DNA from: DAOTVD01 sp034437075 | Lineage (GTDB): Bacteria > Chloroflexota > Anaerolineae > Aggregatilineales > J027 | Length of the DNA: 6,960 bases | Assembly (NCBI GenBank): GCA_034437075.1 | Contig: DAOTVD010000057.1 | Location: 1 to 6,960, forward strand | Direction: 5' to 3' | Shown: positions 1-6,700 of the stretch, piece by piece | How the letters are laid out: each line of letters opens with the position of its first letter | Numbering within the stretch: position 1 is the first letter of the stretch | Notes under the pieces: generated by a model | Seen by the model: the letters and a program-made list of their open reading frames with translations, nothing else | Told to the model about the DNA's origin: nothing | The model's database searches: none | Made by a program: the position numbers and the translations under genes

Positions 1-1078
1 CGGCGCTGGTGCCGCCATCCACAATATTCAGAATATTCTCGACTTCTTGGCGCGAGCCGAGTTCATCCAGCACATCATCCACCACATCCAGGATTTCTTC
101 GGCCAGCTGGCGCATAGGGGCTTCGGCGGCGCGGCCAAAGTCGATCAATTGGCCCTTAACACCATAGCGCACGGCGCGCCATTTATTCTCGTCGATCATA
201 TGCGTGGGGTAAATGCGCCAACTCTGGTTTTGGTTGCGCAGTTTAATCAGCTTGGCCACCAGGGCTTGGATGAGCGCGGCAATGGTGATGGTTTCTTCCA
301 CGCGGGTGGTCATGTCGCTGACGCGCACTTCGAGCGTGCCCCAATGCGGATGAGGCCGCGCATCCCACCAGATTTTGGTCGGGTCTTTGGTGCCGCTGGC
401 GCCGTTTAGCTTGGCGCTGCGCGCGCCGCCCAGCGCGCCAACGCGCGCCATCACATCTACGTACTGGTCGTATTCGGAATAGCTCTGAAAGACGGGCGCG
501 ATGCCCGAGCGTGGCATATTCTCAAAAATCAGGCTGCGGTAGCTTTTCATGCCTGTGTCGCGCCCGTGCCAAAACGGCGAGGAGGTCGAAAGCGCGAGGA
601 TATGCGGCAGAAAGTAGCGCAGTTGGTTCAGCAGATCAATGGTCAGGTCTTGGGCATCGCGGTCTTTGCCGATGCCGATATGCACATGCAAGCCAAAAAT
701 GAGCAAGCGGCGCACGGCGTCTTGCATGGTGCTTTGCAGGTCGTCGTAACGATCGCCGGGCGAGAAGGGCTGGTCTTGCCAGCGCGAAAATGGATGTGTG
801 CCCGCCGCCGCGATCACCAGATCATGCTCGGTGGCTAAATCCGCCACTGCCGAGCGCAAATGGACGATCTGTGCACGCGCTTCGTGGATGTCGTGGCAGA
901 CTTCGCTGCCCACCTCGATTTGCGACTGCATGAACTCGTTTTTAATCTTATCGCCCAGCACAATCCGCCCCCGGTCCATCAGTTTCTGGACATAAGCGGC
1001 CAACTTGCGTGTTTTGGGGTCAATAATCTGATATTCTTCTTCGATACCTAAGGTAAGGGGCGCACTAATCATCGGCAT
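1..1078 (-). CDS. ybdK: YbdK-like carboxylate-amine ligase (GCS2 family), C-terminus cut by window edge
   Basis: Reading the minus strand from the ATG at 1078 gives 359 uninterrupted codons to the window edge. Family members such as E. coli YbdK are about 372 residues, so only a short C-terminal tail is missing. Visible family motifs are GIEEEY (residues 11-16), the HVHIG motif (131-135), HPHWGTLEVRVSDM (243-256), and a final GGTSA stretch typical of the end of this family. GCS2 proteins are cytosolic ATP-grasp-independent ligases. They join the carboxylate of glutamate or a related acid to an amine, often cysteine, and YbdK itself has only weak glutamate-cysteine ligase activity. The true substrate here is unknown. 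A second in-frame ATG at 1072 is an alternative start. An upstream in-frame ATG at 1093 is blocked by a TGA two codons later. The Shine-Dalgarno sequence before 1078 is weak. The gene is divergent from the receiver gene. Family assignment is strong; physiological role is inferred only. Confidence 0.93.
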   Translation of the reverse strand, partial: MPMISAPLTLGIEEEYQIIDPKTRKLAAYVQKLMDRGRIVLGDKIKNEFMQSQIEVGSEVCHDIHEARAQIVHLRSAVADLATEHDLVIAAAGTHPFSRWQDQPFSPGDRYDDLQSTMQDAVRRLLIFGLHVHIGIGKDRDAQDLTIDLLNQLRYFLPHILALSTSSPFWHGRDTGMKSYRSLIFENMPRSGIAPVFQSYSEYDQYVDVMARVGALGGARSAKLNGASGTKDPTKIWWDARPHPHWGTLEVRVSDMTTRVEETITIAALIQALVAKLIKLRNQNQSWRIYPTHMIDENKWRAVRYGVKGQLIDFGRAAEAPMRQLAEEILDVVDDVLDELGSRQEVENILNIVDGGTSA

Positions 1079-1115
1079 ACTCGCTCACTGCATGGCCGGG
1101 CTCATTTTCCTCATC

Positions 1116-1144
1116 ACTATATAGCAGGGGCTTAACCCGCGCAA
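1116..1144 (-). promoter_or_regulatory. Candidate sigma70-type promoter for the ybdK-like gene
   Basis: On the minus strand TTGCGC (1144-1139) is followed by a 17-base spacer and TATAGT (1121-1116). The -10 box matches the consensus at five of six positions, the -35 box at three. It lies about 38 bases upstream of the ATG at 1078. A shifted box, TATATA (1123-1118), is also possible. This is consensus reading only. Confidence 0.4.
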
Positions 1145-1148
1145 CAGC

Positions 1149-1188
1149 ATTGGACAATCTGCACAAACGGCCTCTTGTGGATTGGACA
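1149..1188. repeat. Short direct repeat ATTGGACA in the divergent promoter region
   Basis: The octamer ATTGGACA occurs at 1149-1156 and again at 1181-1188, with start-to-start spacing of 32 bases, close to three helical turns. It lies just upstream of the candidate ybdK-like promoter and about 85 bases upstream of the receiver's -10 box. Such spacing suits a dimeric DNA-binding protein, but an octamer repeat could also be chance. The rest of the 1079-1318 region holds only the two candidate promoters. Confidence 0.3.
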
Positions 1189-1269
1189 TCCGGCGCTAGG
1201 TATGGCACATCCGTGAGGATTGTGTTAGATAAGCGTAGACTAAAAAAAGGCGTACGTCAGCGCCGGGCA

Positions 1270-1278
1270 TGTTATGAT
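1270..1278 (+). promoter_or_regulatory. Candidate extended -10 promoter for the receiver gene
   Basis: TGT followed by TATGAT (1273-1278) fits the extended -10 pattern TGn-TATAAT with one mismatch. No recognisable -35 box sits 16 to 18 bases upstream, which extended -10 promoters can tolerate. Transcription would begin near 1285, leaving a leader of about 34 bases before the ATG at 1319. It is the best promoter-like match between the two divergent genes on this strand. Confidence 0.4.
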
Positions 1279-1318
1279 ACAAGACAAACCATAACTTAAC
1301 TTATCATGAAGGTGTCGC

Positions 1319-1717
1319 ATGGCGCCAACCATTTTAGTGATCGAAGATGATGAACGGATCGCGGATATGATCGCGATGTTTTTGGGCCAACGTGATTACG
1401 ACGCATACGCGGCCTACACCGCCACCGACGCCCTACATTACCTGGATACGCAAGCCCCCGCTTTGATCTTGCTAGACATCATGCTGCCGGACATCAATGG
1501 CCTGGATGCATGCCCGCTCATCCGCGAACGCACCAACGCACCAATCATTTTTATGTCGGCCAACCTCAGCTATAAGCGCACGCTAGAAAACCTGACCGCC
1601 TGCGGTCAACAGTTCGTTGGTAAGCCGCTGAATATCCTTCATCTGGCGCATCTCATCCGCGAATGCCTCGAAACGCCAGATGAAACCCACCTGCACGAGT
1701 CCTCTGGGCGGCCTTAA
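1319..1717 (+). CDS. Stand-alone response-regulator receiver domain protein
   Basis: A 132-residue protein consisting of a single CheY-like receiver domain. The acidic pocket is E9-D10-D11 (in ILVIEDDERI), the predicted phospho-acceptor is D53 (in LILLDIMLPD), the conserved hydroxyl position is S80 (in IFMSA), and the conserved lysine is K102 (in GKPL). Spacing between these residues is normal for the fold. After the last helix only about 14 polar residues remain, so there is no DNA-binding or enzymatic output domain. Such single-domain proteins usually act by protein contact or as phosphorelay shuttles, in the cytosol. No histidine kinase gene is in view, so the cognate kinase is elsewhere. 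The start is supported by AAGG at 1309-1312, six bases before the ATG. An ATG at 1306 is out of frame. Linkage to the downstream glycosidase genes is positional only, with a 237-base gap that carries its own candidate promoter. Confidence 0.92.
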   Translation: MAPTILVIEDDERIADMIAMFLGQRDYDAYAAYTATDALHYLDTQAPALILLDIMLPDINGLDACPLIRERTNAPIIFMSANLSYKRTLENLTACGQQFVGKPLNILHLAHLIRECLETPDETHLHESSGRP

Positions 1718-1771
1718 AGCGCTCAGCCATACCTTGTATCCCCACGCAGGGCATAAGGCAAACGTAGCCTA

Positions 1772-1814
1772 AGCATGGTGCTATGTGTATTGCACGCGGG
1801 TAGCCCCCCATGCT
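1772..1814. repeat. Inverted repeat AGCATGG / CCATGCT between receiver and glycosidase genes
   Basis: AGCATGG (1772-1778) pairs perfectly with CCATGCT (1808-1814). The enclosed 29 bases contain a smaller inverted repeat, GTGC (1778-1781) with GCAC (1792-1795), and GGG-TAG-CCC just after it, so an RNA copy could form a branched stem. There is no T-run after it, so it is not a standard terminator. It could be an operator, an RNA structure, or chance. The remainder of 1718-1954 holds a candidate promoter and no gene I can support. Confidence 0.3.
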
Positions 1815-1876
1815 AAACTACCGTCCGAATGAACCCAAAAAATATCCCTGCGTCGCTGAGCAGCCACTATCGGGAC

Positions 1877-1904
1877 TTGACGCCCAGACTGGACTGGGTA
1901 CGAC
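1877..1904 (+). promoter_or_regulatory. Candidate promoter for the secreted glycosidase gene, overlapping a small inverted repeat
   Basis: TTGACG (1877-1882) matches the -35 consensus at five of six positions. With a 16-base spacer the -10 position is TACGAC (1899-1904), which matches at only three. The spacer contains an inverted repeat, CCCAG (1883-1887) and CTGGG (1894-1898), that could serve as a small operator. Transcription would start about 45 bases before the ATG at 1955. Confidence 0.3.
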
Positions 1905-1942
1905 GCGATTGCATGACATGAAAGCCACTGAAGTCTTACTCT

Positions 1943-1948
1943 GGGGAG
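1943..1948 (+). promoter_or_regulatory. Ribosome binding site of the secreted glycosidase gene
   Basis: GGGGAG ends six bases before the ATG at 1955. It is a strong Shine-Dalgarno match that fixes this start directly ahead of a clean signal peptide. Confidence 0.65.
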
Positions 1949-1954
1949 TGAACC

Positions 1955-3625
1955 ATGGTTCGAAAGTTGATGATCTTGTGTTTGGTCGGGGTCGCCGTGT
2001 TGGCAATCGCCCCCATGACTGCCGCCCAAGGGGGGGCCACAGCCACCGTTGTGCCCGATGCGCTGAACGTACGCGAAACCCCGTCCGCAAACGCCGCTGT
2101 GGTCGGCCAATTTACCATAAACCAGACCGTCACCGTCTCGGGGCGCGATAGCAACGATAATGATGGGATACTGTGGGTGCTCGCCTCGAATGGTGGGCTT
2201 ACGGGTTGGGTGGATAGTACCTTCTTGCTCTTTCCGAGCGATTTCGCCATCCTGAGCTTGCCGGAAACCAGCGGCGCTGCATCCGCGCCCCCGGCCACCA
2301 CGGGGGATACTCCGGCGGAACAAACCACGCAAAACACAACCGAGAATGCCCCCGCGCCCCCGCCTGCTGAAGGTGGCATCGGCGCGCAGGTGATCGCGGA
2401 TGCCAACGTGCGCGCCCAAGCGACCACCGCCGCAAATCGCGTTGGTGGGACGACCGCCGGCACGCGCGTGACACTCACCGGGCGTAACGCCGATAGCAGT
2501 TGGGTGTTTGGCAGCTTTGGCAACGCGCAAGGCTGGATGGCCAGCCAACTCGTCCAGGCGGATGCGCCCATCCCGAACTTGCCCGTCACCGATGCCCAAG
2601 GGAACCCGACGACCGCCGCGCCTGCGCCGGAGCAACCCGCCGAAGCCAATGCGCCAGCCAACAACACAGGTGCGCCCCCGCCGCCCGTCGCAGGTGGTGG
2701 TAGCATCAGCGGCTTTAATTTCGGTGCCCACGTCGCTGGCTCGGGCAATGTCGGCCTGATGCGCCAAATGGGCATGGGCTGGATGAAATACCAAGTGCGC
2801 TATAACCGGGGCGATAACCCGGCGGCGGTCGCGGGCCTCATCAACGAGATTCGCGGGAACGGCATGCGCTCGCTGCTGGGCGTGGTGGGCAACACCCCCT
2901 CGCAAATCGCCGAAGACCCGGACGGCTACTTCCAAGATTACGCCAATTTTGTGGGCGGGTTGGCCGCGTTGGGTGCAGATGCCATCGAAGTTTGGAACGA
3001 ACCGAACCTGGATCGCGAATGGCCTTCCGGCATGATCGACCCCGGTATGTATACGCGCTTGCTGGCCCTGTCGTATAACGCGATAAAGAGCAGCAACCCC
3101 AACACCATCGTCATCAGCGCAGCCCCCGCGCCGACGGGCTTCTTTGGCGGTTGTACGCCGGGTGGCTGTGATGACCGCCCCTACCTAGAAGGCATGCGCG
3201 CCGCCGGGGCCGCTCAATATATGGACTGCGTCGGCGCACACTATAATGAGGGTATCGTGCCGCCCACCGCGCGCAGCGGCGACCCGCGCAGCGAATATTA
3301 CACCCGCTACTATCCCGCGATGGTGGATGTCTACTTCGGTGTGTTCAATATGCCGGTGTGCTTCACGGAACTCGGCTATGTGACGCCGGAAGGCTTCGGC
3401 CCGCTGTCGCCTGGGTTTGCCTGGGGCGCCGACAACACCCTGGCCGAACAAGCAACTTGGCTCGCGGATGTGGTCGCGCTGGCCTCGCGGGACTCGCGCG
3501 TGCGCCTGCTCATTATTTGGAACTTGGATAAAACGACCGGAGGCTCCGACCCCATGGGCGCTTACGCCATGATCCGCCCGGATGGCTCTTGCCCGGCGTG
3601 CCAGGCGATCATCAATCGTCGTTAA
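1955..3625 (+). CDS. Secreted protein with two SH3-like repeats and a clan GH-A type glycosidase barrel
   Basis: A 556-residue protein. Residues 1-24 form a signal peptide: positive MVRK, a hydrophobic core, and a probable cleavage after TAA-24. There is no lipobox cysteine at the usual site. Residues about 28-93 are a bacterial SH3-like repeat (ALNVRETPSANAAVVG, ending GWVDSTF). A Pro/Thr/Ala-rich linker (103-140) leads to a second repeat (141-203, NVRAQ and GWMASQLV), then a second linker (204-250). Residues about 251-553 are a TIM-barrel glycosidase domain. WNEPN places the acid/base Glu at E349, and FTELGY gives the probable nucleophile E472, the layout of clan GH-A families such as GH5 and GH39. 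Six cysteines in the barrel (400, 405, 425, 469, 546, 549) are shared with the paralogue downstream and suggest disulfides. SH3-like repeats often bind cell wall or glycans, so the protein is probably extracellular and attached to the envelope. The exact GH family and substrate are not determinable here. It is followed by an intrinsic terminator. Confidence 0.88.
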   Translation: MVRKLMILCLVGVAVLAIAPMTAAQGGATATVVPDALNVRETPSANAAVVGQFTINQTVTVSGRDSNDNDGILWVLASNGGLTGWVDSTFLLFPSDFAILSLPETSGAASAPPATTGDTPAEQTTQNTTENAPAPPPAEGGIGAQVIADANVRAQATTAANRVGGTTAGTRVTLTGRNADSSWVFGSFGNAQGWMASQLVQADAPIPNLPVTDAQGNPTTAAPAPEQPAEANAPANNTGAPPPPVAGGGSISGFNFGAHVAGSGNVGLMRQMGMGWMKYQVRYNRGDNPAAVAGLINEIRGNGMRSLLGVVGNTPSQIAEDPDGYFQDYANFVGGLAALGADAIEVWNEPNLDREWPSGMIDPGMYTRLLALSYNAIKSSNPNTIVISAAPAPTGFFGGCTPGGCDDRPYLEGMRAAGAAQYMDCVGAHYNEGIVPPTARSGDPRSEYYTRYYPAMVDVYFGVFNMPVCFTELGYVTPEGFGPLSPGFAWGADNTLAEQATWLADVVALASRDSRVRLLIIWNLDKTTGGSDPMGAYAMIRPDGSCPACQAIINRR

Positions 3626-3655
3626 GCTGGCTTCGCCGCTCACAATCGTATCGCG

Positions 3656-3691
3656 CGCGGCAGTGATGAACCGTCTCTGCCGCGTTGTTTT
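3656..3691 (+). terminator. Rho-independent terminator after the secreted glycosidase gene
   Basis: CGCGGCAG (3656-3663) and CTGCCGCG (3677-3684) form a perfect 8-bp GC-rich stem, extendable by one G-U pair, with a 13-base loop. TTGTTTT (3685-3691) follows immediately. It starts 31 bases after the stop at 3625 and should separate, at least partly, the two glycosidase genes into different transcripts. Confidence 0.65.
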
Positions 3692-3692
3692 C

Positions 3693-3718
3693 CCCGGTGG
3701 GCTTGTTAACCCGCCGGG
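3693..3718 (+). repeat. Second GC-rich hairpin in the leader of the membrane-anchored glycosidase gene
   Basis: CCCGGTGGG (3693-3701) pairs with CCCGCCGGG (3710-3718) over nine pairs, one of them G-U, around an 8-base loop containing the palindrome GTTAAC. It begins one base after the terminator's T-run and ends directly before an ATG at 3719, which it would occlude. No T-run follows it, so it is more likely an operator or RNA structure than a terminator. I see no convincing promoter for the next gene in 3626-3742. Confidence 0.5.
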
Positions 3719-3728
3719 ATGACCGCAG

Positions 3729-3734
3729 AAAAGG
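3729..3734 (+). promoter_or_regulatory. Ribosome binding site that decides the start of the membrane-anchored glycosidase gene
   Basis: AAAAGG (3729-3734) lies eight bases before the ATG at 3743. The earlier in-frame ATG at 3719 has only CCGGG before it, and those bases belong to the right arm of a hairpin. I therefore choose 3743 as the start. Confidence 0.55.
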
Positions 3735-3742
3735 CACAGATT

Positions 3743-6700
3743 ATGTCAGATCACGATCAGATGCCGGAAAAAAAAGAACTCTCGCCAGACGATTTCGCGC
3801 GCATTGATGCACCGGATGAACACGCGCGCAAAACGGTCGCCACCGCGCCGGATGATTTTGCCGCGCGACCGACCGTGCAGGCCGACCCGGCAGCCTTCTC
3901 GCACGACGCCCATACGGATTTTGATAACCGTTTGCAACGTGTGATGGCGCGCAAGCACGCCCAACCCGCTAACCCGACCCCACCACCGCCGCGCCGTCCG
4001 CTGATAACGCCCGCGCTGGTCGCACTGGTGCTGGGGACGCTGGTCATGGCGGGGGGATTGTTGGTGCTGGCCTTCTTTTTGCCGCCCCTTTCGCAAGTTA
4101 ACCCGGTCTTGGATGCCCTCGGCCTGAATGAAGACGAAACCTACATCGCCGTATTGACGGCCCGCGAACCGCGCATCAGCGTGGGCGGCCTGACTGTGGA
4201 GATCGACCCCGCCGCGCCGGGCGATGATTTCAGCGTGGATGTCACCTCCATTTCGGCGCAGGTTTACCGCGCGGGGAATGTCCCCAGTGCCGCGTGCGCA
4301 GCCGCCGACACCTTGCCGCGTAACACGACGCCCCTCACCGATGCCTATGCGCTGACCACCGCAGGCGATCCGCCGCCGCGCGTGGGTCTGCGCCTGCCCA
4401 TCCCCCAAGACGTGCCCACCGTGGATGTTTATGGGCTATACGGCTCAGAGGAGCGCTGGCGTTTTATCCCGACACAACGCTTGGCCGGGGAACCCACGCT
4501 CGTGACGGATTTGCCCAGTCTGCCGCGTTGCGTGGTGGGGGTCGCGCCGGGGGCGGTAACGCCCCTGCGCAGCGTGGATATTGGCCTAGGCCAGCGTCCG
4601 GACTCGGCCATCCTGAGCGCCGCCGACCGCGTATTCATCCGAGGGATGCAACCCACGCCCGAGGGCGCTTTACGTGGCATTCTGCCTGGCGGCCTCTCCG
4701 CCGAGGCCAACCCGAATCAAGTGCCACTCATCGCCAATTACGACACGCCCGAAGCTATTGATACGCTGACACTTGAGCATGTGCTCAGTAGCGCGCAGAC
4801 TCGGCGCGCGCATAGCGCCAATATTGCGACCTTCACGACCAGCGGCGGCTATCGCAGCGTAGCGCTGGACTATCGTGAACTGCCCTTGAATTACCGCGAT
4901 GCATTTTCGCAATTTGTCAGCGAATTGAGCGCCGCGTTAGCCGCGCAGGAGATCACCCTGGTCTTGTTCTTGCCCGCGCCCACCTTTGACGCGGGTTGGA
5001 CGGGCGGCGCGTATGATTGGCGTACACTCGGTATATACGCCGATGAACTCATCCTGCGCACGCCCACCGACCCCACCGCCGACCTAGACGCGATATTGGT
5101 CTGGGCCACGGGCGAAGCCGAACGTCAGCGCCTCGGAATAGCCTTTTCGGCCCTCAGTGCGGAAGTCGCCGCTGTAGGAGACGCGCGTCTAGTAGCCTGG
5201 GGCACCGCTTGGGAGGGCATCACGGGCGTGCAATTGACCGCGCCCGGTAGCCTAGCGCTCGGCACGGCCCTCACCGCGAATTTGGAGAGCTTTTACGAAC
5301 CGCGCCTGGGCTACGACGATGCCCTACACATGCCCTACGTGCATTATCTGCTAGCCGACGAGCTCGTGCGCGCCTTCTGGCTGACCACGCCCGAAGCGTT
5401 GCAGCACCGCGCCGCGCTCCGCGAGCAATACGGCTTGGGTGGGGTGGTATGGCTGGATATGCACAATCCCGGCACAGTGCCGGGCATCGCGCGGGCTGTG
5501 GACGGCGAAACCGCGCTGCCGAGCCCCGCAGACGCTCTGCGCGTCGAATGGACGGTACGCAGCCCAAATGGCGAGATCATCAGCCAGGCCGAAAGTGCTC
5601 TTAATGCGCCCGCGACCTACACCCTGCGCGCGGTTGATCAGACGCTAACCGTCTCGGCGGCCTTGCGCGGCGTCATCGAAACCGAACTGGGCACCGTTGA
5701 ACTCGACCTGGCAACAGCCAACCTGGAACCCGTGTCCGCAGCGCCCGTAACCGATGTCGCGGAGTCCGCCGCCATCCCTGCCCCGGCAGAATCCGCATCA
5801 GAACCAGAGGAAGTGGTCGCCATCCCGGTTGTGACGGCACAATCTACGCAAGACGCCATGCCAAGCGCCACCCCGACGCCGGGCATGGCCTCCGCACCTG
5901 CCGCAACCGCCACCCCAGCAGCGCCGATCATCCCTGCCGAAATCGAGGGCACCTTGCCGCCGGATTTCGCCCTGGGCGCGCATTTCTCCGGCATTTATGA
6001 AGACGAACGGCTGGACTACCTGCGCCGCGCAGGCATGACCTGGGTCAAAATCCAGATTCGCTATAGCCCCGGCATGAACGCCGATGACTTCGGCTGGCAA
6101 GTGCAACTGAACCACGAAAACGGCTTCCGCGTGCTGTGGGGCGTGGTCGGCGAGCCGGAAGACCTGCTCGAGCCCGGCTACTACGACGAATATGCGCAAT
6201 TCGTCGGGCGCTTGGCCGAAATCGGGTCGGATGCCATCGAAATTTGGAACGAGGTCAATCTGGATCGCGAATGGCCCCAAGGCCGCGTGGATGCCGCCAT
6301 GTATACCGAATTCCTGGCCGCGTCGTATACCGAGATCAAAGCCCGCAACCCCAATACGCTGGTCATCAGCGCCGGGTTGGCCCCGACGGGCTTCTTCGGC
6401 GGGCGCTGCACGCCCGAAGGCTGCGATGATGACGTCTACTACCGCGAGATGGCCGCCGCCGGGGCCGGACAATACATGGATTGCATCGGCGCGCATTATA
6501 ACGAAGGCATCATCAGCCCCACGCTCACCAGCGGCGACCCGCGCGACACGGACTCCGGCACGCGCTATTTGCAGACCAACACCGCCCGCGCCGCCGACCC
6601 TTTCAACAATGAGATTCCCGTATGCTATACCGAACTGGGCTACCTGACTTCCGAAGGTTATGGCGAACTGCCGTCCGGTTTTGCCTGGGCGCAAGACGTC

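Noticed and set aside
47..1051. Several plus-strand open frames of 60 to 120 codons
   Set aside because: All lie opposite the well-supported ybdK-like gene, which has clear GCS2 motifs along its whole length.
1091..1120. Nine-codon frame (minus strand) just upstream of the ybdK-like gene, as a leader peptide
   Set aside because: It ends eight bases before the ATG at 1078, but it has no convincing RBS and no run of regulatory codons, so chance is the simpler explanation.
1732..1758. Possible terminator after the receiver gene (CCTT...CCC / GGG...AAGG)
   Set aside because: The stem has a two-base bulge and a mismatch, and no T-run follows, so it does not meet the pattern of an intrinsic terminator.
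1781..2935. A 384-codon open frame on the minus strand
   Set aside because: It lies antisense to the secreted glycosidase gene. Its translation is rich in Arg, Gly and His with no recognisable domain, as expected from the reverse of a GC-rich gene. The plus-strand frame has a signal peptide, an RBS and domains.
3719..3742. ATG at 3719 as the start of the anchored enzyme
   Set aside because: It directly abuts a GC-rich hairpin and lacks a proper Shine-Dalgarno sequence, whereas the ATG at 3743 has AAAAGG at good spacing. It remains a possible alternative adding eight residues.
3746..4408. A 220-codon minus-strand open frame
   Set aside because: It is antisense to the tail and transmembrane part of the anchored enzyme, its composition is arginine-rich, and it has no recognisable features.
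5798..6694. A 298-codon minus-strand open frame, partly resembling the minus-strand frame at 3185-3643
   Set aside because: The resemblance is only the mirror of the duplicated sense-strand barrel. No RBS or family motif supports it.
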